NCBI GenBank assembly: GCA_937958875.1
Contig: CALGMJ010000111.1
Coordinates: forward strand, 1-46,803
Direction of reading: 5' to 3'
From: an uncultured Verrucomicrobiales bacterium
GTDB taxonomy: Bacteria > Verrucomicrobiota > Verrucomicrobiia > Verrucomicrobiales > Akkermansiaceae
Length of the DNA stretch: 46,803 bases
In this document: piece after piece, positions 1 to 8,046 of the stretch
Layout: every line of letters begins with the position of its first letter
How positions within the stretch are numbered: position 1 is the stretch's first letter
Notes under the pieces: generated by a model
Told to the model about the DNA's origin: nothing
Seen by the model: only the letters and a program-made list of their open reading frames with translations
Databases searched by the model: none
Made by a program: the position numbers and the translations under genes

Positions 1-572
1 ACTTCCGTTCCGCGCGGGATGGGAGTTTCGGAGCTGATGCGACAATTTAGAACAGCAGGAGCTCCTTTATCCCGCTGTTGCTCGACTTGACCGTAGCTCT
101 GGTCGACTTGCTTAGAAATTACGATACCGATACCTCCGACAGCAGGTTCAGCTCTTTCAAGTTCGTTCATCTTTTTAAAGATGGGAACAAGTGGAGTGGT
201 AACGATCTTCGTTAGAAAGATGCTTATTACAAAAGATACCGCCGCGATGCTGAGAATGAGAAGATCACTCAGGCTAGGATTCAGATAATAGTTCCCCATC
301 ATCGAGAGAACCCACATAAAGACGGAAAGAAACGAGAGCACTGCCATCAGTGGTACATCCACTCCATTCACAAACCTTAATAGGACCGCGAATGGCGAAG
401 GAAGGTGATGCCCGTCACTGCTGAGATCTCCGTCTGCATCAAGATCGAGATCGAAGGTATCCACTCCGACAATCCCAATGATGCAGGTCAGCCAGTAAAG
501 CATGCACAGCCCCACTAAGAAGGTCAGCGGCAGATTATGCGACTGGAAGGCGATTTCCCATAGCTCTTTCAC
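1..572 (-). CDS. YqiJ-like OB-fold inner-membrane protein, 3' end cut by window edge
   Basis: Reading the minus strand from a GTG at 572 gives an open frame of about 190 codons that runs off the left edge. The N-terminus (VKELWEIAFQSHNLPLTFLV) leads into a membrane segment, an acidic loop (DLDLDADGDL), two more hydrophobic segments around residues 75-120, and then a soluble stretch starting GGIGIVISKQ that resembles the OB-fold/NfeD-like tail of YqiJ-type proteins. Members of that family usually accompany a flotillin (YqiK), which would lie outside this window. No ATG and no good Shine-Dalgarno sequence precede the GTG, so the exact start is uncertain. The family assignment rests on the topology and the acidic loop and is tentative. 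Confidence 0.65.
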   Translation of the reverse strand, partial: MKELWEIAFQSHNLPLTFLVGLCMLYWLTCIIGIVGVDTFDLDLDADGDLSSDGHHLPSPFAVLLRFVNGVDVPLMAVLSFLSVFMWVLSMMGNYYLNPSLSDLLILSIAAVSFVISIFLTKIVTTPLVPIFKKMNELERAEPAVGGIGIVISKQVDQSYGQVEQQRDKGAPAVLNCRISSETPIPRGTE

Positions 573-659
573 GGTGCTATAGAAACCTGTTTGGACGAAT
601 TTACTCCACTACAATTCGTATTAAAAATTGGAGCGCTGTTAGAACAGCTGTTCAGCTTT

Positions 660-1730
660 TTAGATGAAACGTGTAAATTCATCTACAGTGGCTTGATTTA
701 GTCTTGCTACCATCGCGAGACTTAGATCAACCATGGCATGATAGTCACGTGCATTTATGATCCCGTTATGAGAGTGAATATAGCGTGCGGGGGTACCGAG
801 CACAACTGAGGGAATACCATCATTAGCGAGGGAAAATGATCCAGCATCCGTTCCACCAGAAGTTCGTACTGTCACCTGATGAGGGATATTTTCAGCCTTC
901 GCAGTTTCAATGGCAAAGCGTGCTAAGCGTGGATTCATAATGGCACTAGGATCATGCAGACGAATCTGGACTCCACTGCCAAGTGATCCCTGAGACTCCG
1001 ACAGAGGCATTCCAGGAGTGTCATCAGCAGGGGGACCTTCCAGAACGATCGCTACATCAGGTTTAATGAGATTCGCCAGCGTCTTCGCACCACGGAGACC
1101 GAGTTCTTCCTGCACGGTGCCCGCGACATAAAGCTGACAATGATCCGGCAAAGCCTCCTGCCCTACTTGGATGGCACCAGCCATACCGACGCGATTATCG
1201 AAGGCCTTTGTCATATAACAATCCTTCTGCTTCATGGGAGTCCATGGACTAACGGGACAGACTGGATCCCCCAAAGCGACACCCCAGGCCTGTGCTTCAG
1301 AGCGTGAACCCGCGGTGATATCGATAAACATACTCCCCACACCCAGCACACTGTTTCTCTCGGCTTCAGAAAGAAAATGTGGCGGACGGGAACAAATCAC
1401 TCCGGGGATTTTTTCACCTGTAGATGTCTTCACTTCGACTGGCTGGGAAAGAAGAGTGTGCCCCCACCAACCACCGACGGGCACCATTTTCAGAAAACCA
1501 TTCGGCAAGATAGCCTGCACCCGAAAACCGATCTCATCCATATGTCCTGCCACCATCACCCGCGGCCCAGATTGACCTCTTTTACAATAAACTGAGCCTG
1601 AATGATCTGAGCCTAACTCACCTCGTTCCTTGAGCTCGTTAACAAAGATTTCCCGCACCTCATCTTCATAACCTGGGACGCTGTGGGCTTGGGTAAGAGA
1701 CTCGAGAAGTTGAAGGCCTTTTTTCTGCAT
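660..1730 (-). CDS. M42 family metallopeptidase (glutamyl aminopeptidase/deblocking type)
   Basis: The 356-residue protein is full length for M42 aminopeptidases, cytosolic di-metal enzymes that form large tetrahedral assemblies and trim peptides. Metal-site motifs are visible in order: AGHMDEIGF (His63, Asp65), AFDNRVG (Asp178), the catalytic pair in VQEELGLRG (Glu208, Glu209), VLEG (Glu231) and YIHSHNG near residue 319. It is transcribed divergently from the DAHP synthase gene, with about 63 bp between the two starts. The start ATG at 1730 gives the usual family N-terminus (LLESLTQAHSVPGYE). Substrate preference cannot be read from the sequence. Confidence 0.93.
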   Translation of the reverse strand: MQKKGLQLLESLTQAHSVPGYEDEVREIFVNELKERGELGSDHSGSVYCKRGQSGPRVMVAGHMDEIGFRVQAILPNGFLKMVPVGGWWGHTLLSQPVEVKTSTGEKIPGVICSRPPHFLSEAERNSVLGVGSMFIDITAGSRSEAQAWGVALGDPVCPVSPWTPMKQKDCYMTKAFDNRVGMAGAIQVGQEALPDHCQLYVAGTVQEELGLRGAKTLANLIKPDVAIVLEGPPADDTPGMPLSESQGSLGSGVQIRLHDPSAIMNPRLARFAIETAKAENIPHQVTVRTSGGTDAGSFSLANDGIPSVVLGTPARYIHSHNGIINARDYHAMVDLSLAMVARLNQATVDEFTRFI

Positions 1731-1793
1731 GGGAGAAGTCGTAACAACCCACGCTTGAAACTTGAACTCGAAAACCCTAGACCAACCGCCTTT

Positions 1794-2834
1794 ATGGCAA
1801 AGGTCACTGACATTCGCGTTCTCAATAACACCCCCCTGCCCTCACCTGCAGTCTTAATGGACGAGGTCGCGCCTAGCGAAAAAGAGGCTCAGCTCGTGGT
1901 CGATTCACGAAAAGAGATCTGTCAGTCGCTCTTTGTGCCTGATTCCCGATTCCTTTTAATCGTAGGCCCCTGCTCGATCCATGATGCTCAAGCTTGCCGC
2001 GAATATGCAGAAAAGTTGGCCACGCTCGCGGAGGAGGTGAAAGATAAAATCCTTATTGTGATGCGGGTTTACTTTGAAAAACCTCGCACCACAGTGGGCT
2101 GGAAAGGCCTCATCATGGATCCAGATCTTGATGGCTCGGATAACATCCCAAAAGGCCTCCTAAATGCACGGGAATTTCTCAAAGAGGTACTCTCGTTCGG
2201 CTTACCGACTGCCACCGAACTGCTCGACCCCATCACCCCGCAGTATATTGCTGATCTCATTTCCTGGTCAGCGATTGGAGCCCGCACGAGCGAGAGTCAG
2301 ACTCACCGCCAAATGGCTTCCGGTCTTTCCATGCCCTTGGGATTCAAAAATACGACATCTGGTGACATCATTGCGGCAATTAATGCGGTGAAAGCAGCAT
2401 CTCGCCCACAAACTTTCCTTGGAGTTTCTGCCGAAGGAGTGGCTTCAGCGGTTTCCACCTCAGGGAATCCAGACTGTCACTTGATTCTTCGAGGCGGTGA
2501 CCAGGGGCCGAATTTCGACGTAGATTCCGTCAAAGCCACGCGTGACACCTTGCTCAAACATGAACTTTCACCCTCGATCATGCTCGATGCTTCCCATGCG
2601 AACTGCGGGAAAGATCAAACACGGATGCCGGGAGTCTTTGAGGAAATCATCCGTCAGCGCACCTCCGGAGATCTCTCCGTCACTGGCGCCATGCTCGAGA
2701 GCCATCTCGTCGCGGGGAATCAGAGTGTTCCAGCAAAACTCAGTGATCTCACCTACGGACAATCAATCACCGACCAGTGTATCGATTGGGAAACCACGGA
2801 ACGCATCGTGAAAAAAGCAGCTGAACAACTTTAA
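1794..2834 (+). CDS. aroG: Class I 3-deoxy-7-phosphoheptulonate (DAHP) synthase
   Basis: This 346-residue enzyme condenses phosphoenolpyruvate and erythrose 4-phosphate in the first step of the shikimate pathway. Signatures of the AroF/G/H class are clear: VGPCSIHD, RVYFEKPRTTVGWKGL, GLPTATELLDP, SAIGARTSESQTHR, GFKNTTSGD, LRGGDQGPNF and DASHANCGKD. An upstream ATG at 1683 is in frame but would overlap the divergent peptidase gene and add an unrelated Arg-rich leader, so the ATG at 1794 (MAKVTDIRVLNN) is preferred. Whether it is feedback-inhibited by Phe, Tyr or Trp is not evident, so the symbol could equally be aroF or aroH. The retron cassette follows 131 bp downstream. Confidence 0.93.
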   Translation: MAKVTDIRVLNNTPLPSPAVLMDEVAPSEKEAQLVVDSRKEICQSLFVPDSRFLLIVGPCSIHDAQACREYAEKLATLAEEVKDKILIVMRVYFEKPRTTVGWKGLIMDPDLDGSDNIPKGLLNAREFLKEVLSFGLPTATELLDPITPQYIADLISWSAIGARTSESQTHRQMASGLSMPLGFKNTTSGDIIAAINAVKAASRPQTFLGVSAEGVASAVSTSGNPDCHLILRGGDQGPNFDVDSVKATRDTLLKHELSPSIMLDASHANCGKDQTRMPGVFEEIIRQRTSGDLSVTGAMLESHLVAGNQSVPAKLSDLTYGQSITDQCIDWETTERIVKKAAEQL

Positions 2835-2965
2835 TTTCCTCATGACTCCTTCTCCAAAGAGAATCTTGGTATGACCATAATTTCTCTGACGTAAATATCT
2901 TACGAGCTTTCAGGATCAAAGCTTGAGTCTTGCACTTCTTTCTCTCTGAGTAAGACTCTCAGAAT

Positions 2966-3154
2966 ATGCGGTGGTCTGGTGACCAAGCTGACTGAAAACT
3001 CAGAGAATCTCTCTGGGTCCGATGTCTTTTCGGGGTTACCCCGGGAATATCAATGGCTCATCATGACCGCCGAGCAGGCCTCCTGGGGAGAGCTTCGCTC
3101 TCGCCACTAAGCCTGCTCCCAGAATGTTTAGTTGGTTCTGCCAGACCACCGCAT
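2966..3154 (+). ncRNA. Retron msr-msd non-coding RNA
   Basis: A perfect 14-bp inverted repeat joins 2966-2979 (ATGCGGTGGTCTGG, a1) with 3141-3154 (CCAGACCACCGCAT, a2). After a small internal loop, ACCAA at 2982-2986 pairs with TTGGT at 3132-3136. AGC follows a1 directly (2986-2988), placing the candidate branching guanosine at 2987, as in characterised retrons. The msr part holds an 8-bp hairpin (2999-3006 with 3010-3017, one G-U) and a CGGGG-TTA-CCCCG hairpin at 3031-3043. The msd part is a long hairpin: GAGCAGGC 3072-3079 with GCCTGCTC 3111-3118, and inside it GAGAGC-TTC-GCTCTC at 3088-3102. The reverse transcriptase gene starts 18 nt after a2. The msr/msd boundary is not determined. Confidence 0.88.
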
Positions 3155-3172
3155 CTTATCCTTCTTCGATCT

Positions 3173-4429
3173 ATGACTCCACTGCGTTCCTTCATCGAGC
3201 ACCTCATCTCCGAAGCTCTAGGCGCTCCAGAGTTCGAAGAAAGAAAGGCACAAGTCCGTCGTCTATTCACCACTACCATTTCCCCAAAAGCAGCCTGGTT
3301 AGAGAAACTTTGCCGAGAAGAACCACTCTCAGACTACCTCCCTTTTCAGCGATGGCTCGACAGGCAACTCTCGAAAAAAGGAACGAGTATTTTGAGGGAT
3401 CAAGCTTGGTTCACCCCCCTACCAGAAGCTTACGACCATCAGAAACTTGGACTTCCGATGTTTTCTGCCCCGCTGGAACTAGCCAGACATCTAGCCCTCA
3501 GTCTCGATGAACTACGATGGTTCTCTGACATTCATGAAATAAATTCGGATGAAGGTCCCCTACACCATTATCGCTATCGCTGGATTCCGAAACGTCGAGG
3601 TGGACAACGGCTTCTAATGGAGCCCAAGGAATCTCTCAAAATCACGCAGCGTAGATTACTGGATTCTCTCATATCTCGCATGCCGCTCCATGAAGCGGCA
3701 CATGGGTTTCGCTCGCGACGCTCGATACGAAGCTTTGCCGAAATCCACACCCAGCAACGAGTTGTCTTGCGTATGGACTTACAGGATTTCTTTCCCTCCA
3801 TCACCTTTGCGAGGATGAGTGGATTTTTTAGATCTTTCGGGTATCCCACGAAGGTCGCTCAACATCTCGCGGGTTTAGTGACCCATGCGCCACCTAAATC
3901 AGTGCTCGCGCAATATTCATCTTGGCAGAAAAGAAAACGCCTCGCTGAGCGTCATCTTCCTCAAGGCTCGCCCACTTCCCCGGCATTGGCCAACGCCCTT
4001 GCCTATCGTCTCGATTCTCGTCTCACCGGATTAGCTACTCATGCAGGACTTTGCTACACTCGGTATGCCGATGACCTCGCCTTCAGTGGCGAAAGAATTA
4101 CTCACGCATTTGCCCAGAAGGTCAGCGAGATCGCGATCGCAGAGGGCTTTCTGATTAACCCCCGGAAAACCCAATTCATGAAATCTGGAGGGCAGCAAAA
4201 GTTGGCCGGAGTGGTCGTCAATGAACACCCAAACATTTCCCGCGCCGACTTTGATCAGCTCAAGGCAACTCTGCATAACTGTACCAAACATGGCCTCTCT
4301 TCACAAAATCATGACGGCGTAGCTCACTTCCGAGAGACGCTCCGCGGTCGAATCGCCATGGTTCAAATGCTGAACCCAGCACGAGGACAGAAGCTGCTAA
4401 AAATATTCGATCAGATCACGGCTCGATAA
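3173..4429 (+). CDS. Retron-type reverse transcriptase
   Basis: This 418-residue RT would prime cDNA from the 2'-OH of the branch G of the adjacent RNA, making msDNA. An N-terminal region of about 95 residues precedes the fingers (HYRYRWIPKRRGGQRLL). Catalytic motifs are present: RMDLQDFFPSI with Asp202, LPQGSPTSPALANALAYRLD, and YADD at 298-301. In place of the retron VTG (region Y) there is LAGVVVN at 344, and the region usually carrying NAxxH reads FAEIH. The ATG at 3173 is chosen over an in-frame ATG at 3053, which would translate the ncRNA hairpins. No effector domain is fused and none is encoded next door. From memory, the LAG variant occurs in myxobacterial-type retron RTs; that comparison is not tested here. 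Confidence 0.92.
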   Translation: MTPLRSFIEHLISEALGAPEFEERKAQVRRLFTTTISPKAAWLEKLCREEPLSDYLPFQRWLDRQLSKKGTSILRDQAWFTPLPEAYDHQKLGLPMFSAPLELARHLALSLDELRWFSDIHEINSDEGPLHHYRYRWIPKRRGGQRLLMEPKESLKITQRRLLDSLISRMPLHEAAHGFRSRRSIRSFAEIHTQQRVVLRMDLQDFFPSITFARMSGFFRSFGYPTKVAQHLAGLVTHAPPKSVLAQYSSWQKRKRLAERHLPQGSPTSPALANALAYRLDSRLTGLATHAGLCYTRYADDLAFSGERITHAFAQKVSEIAIAEGFLINPRKTQFMKSGGQQKLAGVVVNEHPNISRADFDQLKATLHNCTKHGLSSQNHDGVAHFRETLRGRIAMVQMLNPARGQKLLKIFDQITAR

Positions 4430-4435
4430 TAGCAG

Positions 4436-4470
4436 AAAAGCCCCCGCCAGAAGATCCAGCGGGGGCTTTT
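4436..4470. terminator. Strong bidirectional intrinsic terminator
   Basis: A perfect 12-bp stem (AAAAGCCCCCGC at 4436-4447 with GCGGGGGCTTTT at 4459-4470) encloses an 11-nt loop. Both ends have A/T runs, so it can end transcription of the retron RT on the plus strand and of the lipoprotein gene on the minus strand. It lies 6 nt after the RT stop codon. Confidence 0.92.
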
Positions 4471-4496
4471 AAAAAAGAAAATCTACGAGATCTTTC

Positions 4497-6785
4497 TTAC
4501 TTTAAATTAAAATGGAACGAGGCTCGGCTCTCACCATTTTCACGGCGTGAATGCATACTCAGATCCTCCAGCTCTCCAGCGGCAGTAAGGACTCGCTCAA
4601 TGATGGGCAGGTTTTTCACGAAGTCCTCTTGGGCATACTTATCACCATTAAAGACGGCCTCTTGATTATTCTTAACCAGTTCCAGCCAGTCTCCAGTAAA
4701 GGTGAGGAGCTGAGAGAAATCGATTTTTCCAAAAGTTCCCTGACGCTCTACCCCACCGGCTTTGGCAGCCTTTACTAACTCGCCCGCAAACTGAGGAGAG
4801 GTTGAAATGAAGAAAAACTCATCACTGACTGAAGTCGAAGGCATGGCATTCGGCGTAAGCATTGGCAAAGGGAAGAAATAGCTTTTTAAGCCATCGGTCT
4901 CTGTGTCGAAAGGAACTTGCATCGGGATATCCATCCCAAAGGCTTTTCCCTTTTCTAACAACCGAGTGATCGCACCATTGATTCGGTCCCATGACTTTCC
5001 GACTTTTGCCCGATTCACAACTGTGGAAGCCCATGCAATACGAGGAATTTTCCCTTGTTCGACAATCACTCCAGGCAAGACAGGAACTTTCGGGAAAGTC
5101 CCCTTCAGATCGATGATGAAGCTAGACTCATTCCCCAATCCTTCTCCTAGGTCATCAGCCAGGGCTTTCCAGATCTCAAGAGCATCATCCTTAAACATGC
5201 TCTCGAAGAGCTTAAACTTCTGATTGAAATCGGCGATCTCACCAGTGGCATTCTCAAGATTTCCGACACGGTCAATGATTAGCCCCACGATTTCAGCTCC
5301 AATGCCGAACATCTCACCTACTTTTTTGGCGAATTTTTCATCTGTAGCACTGTTGAGAAAAACGGCAACGCCTTCTAGCTGTGAGACAGAGGCGAACTGA
5401 TGCTTTGTCTTAAAATCTACTGATGATAAGTCTGAACCGCCATGAGCCTCGACCTTCAAGCCATCTTCAAGAAAGGCAACTGCTCCAGAAGATGAGAATT
5501 TTTGATTTCCAAAAAGCTCACCATCCAGAGTCACAAAACGCTTTAAGAGCCTCTGCATATCTCGGGTATCTCCTAGAGAGGTGGCTTTAGCGAGTGCATC
5601 ATGCGCACCCTGAGCCATGGAGCCAAAGCCTTCGTGATGGGCTAGAGTCGGCTTAGCTGCAAACTCAGGGAGGTAGCTAAACAAACGAAGATCCTTATCA
5701 TGGTAATTGTCCATGAATTTCATCTCAGGACGAGCCAGGAAGGAGTCAGCGGGCTTCTCTACAAGCTGGAAACCATCGATAGAGCCACCAGCATAAACAA
5801 CGATGTGGTCATCCTTTACTCCGGTAGCCACTACGATTTCTTTCTCCGCGAATTTCTGAATTAGCTTTTCCGCTTTTTCTTTAGATTTGAGAAATTCAGC
5901 GAGCTGCTCACGATCACGCTCGCTGATTTCTGAAACAAGGGACGTTCCCTTAATTTTAAAACCAGTCAGAGATACCCCATCTTTCTCAAGTTCTAATCCC
6001 TCGATCGGCGCATCTTCTTCATTCAGGAGATTTACAAACTGCCCTTTGATCATCCCCGCAATGCCATTACGCATTGTTTCATCACTCACCTTGATCCCCA
6101 CGGTGATTGGAGGAAGTTCAGCTTTCTCTAGGATCGTTACTACCTTTTCATAATCCTTGATTACGACCTCTAAAATCGCTGCCTTTTGAGCATCAGTCGG
6201 CATCCCCACGTCTTTATTGACTGCCGCTTCCGCCATTTTTGTCATGCTATAGCCACTGACGTAATTATAGATCTTAGAAAGTTCGATGATCTGGGCGAGC
6301 TGCTCCCCAGAGCCATTTCCGAAAGAAATAAAGACTTCCTCCCCGAGCACCGCTCGCGCCATCTGGGCCTCTTGCCTCTGAAGATCCCCTTTGATGTCTT
6401 CACCATTTTCCTTGGCGATATCGAGCAGCAGCTTCCCTAGCTTTGTCTCTAGCATACGGTCCAGACTGTCCCCGAGCTTGAGGAAGGAGAGATACCCATT
6501 TGTCTCTGCAGGAAGGTAAGCGGCAAAGCCGAGCTGCTCAGCCAACTTCTCTGGGGTAGCGGCAGTCGCCTTCCCCTTGACCATCTCCGCCACTTTTTCT
6601 GCAACTGGTGCCGCTGCATTCGCCGCTTTTTCAGCTGCCGTTTGAACTTCCTTTGTCGCCGCCGTGACAGCATTTTCCACATCCTCACTCACTGGTGCAG
6701 ACGCCTCTTTTTTCTTTTCTCCGCAGGATAGGATGGACAGCGAAGATCCTACGACCACTGGTAGGACAAGGTGTTTTAATTTCAT
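4497..6785 (-). CDS. Large predicted lipoprotein of unknown function
   Basis: A 762-residue protein I do not recognise. It starts with a lipoprotein signal peptide: Lys residues, a hydrophobic core and a lipobox ending in SILSC with Cys21 as the lipidation site. An Ala/Glu/Lys-rich, probably helical spacer follows (about residues 25-75). The remainder is a long mixed alpha/beta region without recognisable catalytic motifs, with phrases such as FAAYLPAETNGYLSF, VFISFGNGSGEQL and RLFSYLPEF. The pattern recalls large exported DUF3352-like proteins, but that is only an impression. It converges on the retron RT and shares its terminator. The start ATG is 220 bp from the divergent polyprenyl synthase start. 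Confidence 0.8.
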   Translation of the reverse strand: MKLKHLVLPVVVGSSLSILSCGEKKKEASAPVSEDVENAVTAATKEVQTAAEKAANAAAPVAEKVAEMVKGKATAATPEKLAEQLGFAAYLPAETNGYLSFLKLGDSLDRMLETKLGKLLLDIAKENGEDIKGDLQRQEAQMARAVLGEEVFISFGNGSGEQLAQIIELSKIYNYVSGYSMTKMAEAAVNKDVGMPTDAQKAAILEVVIKDYEKVVTILEKAELPPITVGIKVSDETMRNGIAGMIKGQFVNLLNEEDAPIEGLELEKDGVSLTGFKIKGTSLVSEISERDREQLAEFLKSKEKAEKLIQKFAEKEIVVATGVKDDHIVVYAGGSIDGFQLVEKPADSFLARPEMKFMDNYHDKDLRLFSYLPEFAAKPTLAHHEGFGSMAQGAHDALAKATSLGDTRDMQRLLKRFVTLDGELFGNQKFSSSGAVAFLEDGLKVEAHGGSDLSSVDFKTKHQFASVSQLEGVAVFLNSATDEKFAKKVGEMFGIGAEIVGLIIDRVGNLENATGEIADFNQKFKLFESMFKDDALEIWKALADDLGEGLGNESSFIIDLKGTFPKVPVLPGVIVEQGKIPRIAWASTVVNRAKVGKSWDRINGAITRLLEKGKAFGMDIPMQVPFDTETDGLKSYFFPLPMLTPNAMPSTSVSDEFFFISTSPQFAGELVKAAKAGGVERQGTFGKIDFSQLLTFTGDWLELVKNNQEAVFNGDKYAQEDFVKNLPIIERVLTAAGELEDLSMHSRRENGESRASFHFNLK

Positions 6786-7005
6786 ATTGAAAATAGATCT
6801 AAAGATTTTTTGCCTACAGGGCTGTTATAACAATTCGAGTCAATTGCAATCGATAAGCGCTAGGGAGATCTCCTAAATCCACTCAAAAATCAGTGACAAA
6901 AGCGCTGCTACACCAGTTACCTATCCCATTTACCGAGCTTTTTTGCTCATTCCGGTTGAAATTTTCAGTATTTTGTGAAAGTTAGCGGTGTCAGCATTTC
7001 TGATC
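6786..7005. promoter_or_regulatory. Divergent intergenic region of 220 bp
   Basis: This AT-richer gap separates the starts of the lipoprotein gene (minus) and the polyprenyl diphosphate synthase gene (plus), so it must carry promoters for both. No convincing -35/-10 pair, operator repeat or riboswitch could be picked out by eye. Confidence 0.4.
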
Positions 7006-8001
7006 ATGAAAACAGCCACTACTCCATCTGCACAATTTCCCTTCGAGCTTGTTCGCCCTCATCTGGAAAAAGTGGAGTCCCTCATTCTCGAGCAGGTTCG
7101 AGCTTTTGACCCTGGAGTGGAACCCTACATGGAATATATCTGTCAGACCAATGGCAAACGCATTCGCCCAGCACTAGCTGCTCTCGTAGGTGGGGCCACA
7201 GCTGAGCTCAATGATGACCATATTCGTCTTGGAGTTGCCATCGAACTGATTCACATGGCTACCCTAGTCCATGATGACATCATCGATGGCGCTAGCACCC
7301 GCCGTAAAGTCAAGACCGCGAACTCAAAGTGGGGCAACGGCATGGCGGTTCTCCTCGGCGATGCTCTCTTTTCCCACGCGCTGAAGCTTTCTACTGAATT
7401 TAACAGCCTCGAACTCAGCCGCGCCATTAGCCAAGCCTCACGCGAAGTCTGTGAAGGCGAAATCCTTCAGACTCAGCGCCGCTTTGACCTCACCGTCACG
7501 AAGGATGACTACTTCAAGATGATCGAGATGAAGACTGGTGCTCTCTTTGCCATCGCCAGTGGGTTAGCGGCTAAAATTTCGGGCCGGGATGAAATGCTCT
7601 GCCAAGCGATGTATGACTATGGCATGAAGCTAGGAACAGCTTATCAAATCTATGATGACGTAGTCGACCTCATCGGCACCGAGGATGAGAGTGGTAAAAC
7701 GCTAGGCACCGATCTTGAAAAAGGGAAACTCACCCTTCCCATTCTCAATCTCCTTGAGCGGGCCAATCCTGCGCAGAAGGAAAAACTGACAAAGCGGCTC
7801 ATCGAGCAGAAGGAAATCGACCTTCCAGTCCTTGTAGGAATCGCTGAGTATGAAGGGGCTATTGAAGACGCCGTCACCACTGCGACAACACTTGTCGATG
7901 AAGCCCGTGCTACTCTGAACCTACTCGATGATTCAGAATCTCGCACCGCGCTGTTAAATATCACCCACTTTGTGGATCACCTTTTAAAAAGCTGTCAGTA
8001 A
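7006..8001 (+). CDS. Polyprenyl diphosphate synthase (IspB/HepT-type)
   Basis: This trans-isoprenyl diphosphate synthase of 331 residues extends allylic diphosphates with isopentenyl diphosphate, most likely to make the quinone side chain. The substrate-binding Asp-rich motifs are HDDIIDGAS (Asp90-Asp94) and the second motif IYDDVVDLIG (Asp217-Asp221). NGKRIRPAL near residue 50 and the conserved KTGALFAIASGLAA also fit. The ATG at 7006 is preferred over an in-frame GTG at 6988. Chain length (octa-, hepta- or solanesyl) cannot be decided from sequence alone. The cyclophilin gene follows after 45 bp and may be cotranscribed. Confidence 0.93.
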   Translation: MKTATTPSAQFPFELVRPHLEKVESLILEQVRAFDPGVEPYMEYICQTNGKRIRPALAALVGGATAELNDDHIRLGVAIELIHMATLVHDDIIDGASTRRKVKTANSKWGNGMAVLLGDALFSHALKLSTEFNSLELSRAISQASREVCEGEILQTQRRFDLTVTKDDYFKMIEMKTGALFAIASGLAAKISGRDEMLCQAMYDYGMKLGTAYQIYDDVVDLIGTEDESGKTLGTDLEKGKLTLPILNLLERANPAQKEKLTKRLIEQKEIDLPVLVGIAEYEGAIEDAVTTATTLVDEARATLNLLDDSESRTALLNITHFVDHLLKSCQ

Positions 8002-8046
8002 GTTCCCCCTTTCCTCCCCGGGGATCCGCCTTTAGGCTGCGCGCCT

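Noticed and set aside
2923-2956. Possible retron promoter (TTGAGT or TTGCAC with TAAGAC)
   Set aside because: Spacing of 15 nt or less and weak -10 similarity; not enough to annotate a promoter.
3053-3172. In-frame upstream start for the reverse transcriptase
   Set aside because: Translation from 3053 would read through the msd hairpin and the a2 repeat; the leader is low in family similarity and the ATG at 3173 sits just after a2 as in other retrons.
3124-3510. 128-codon plus-strand frame within the RT gene
   Set aside because: It overlaps the RT in another frame, starts inside the ncRNA and has an irregular Ser/Arg-rich composition typical of shadow frames.
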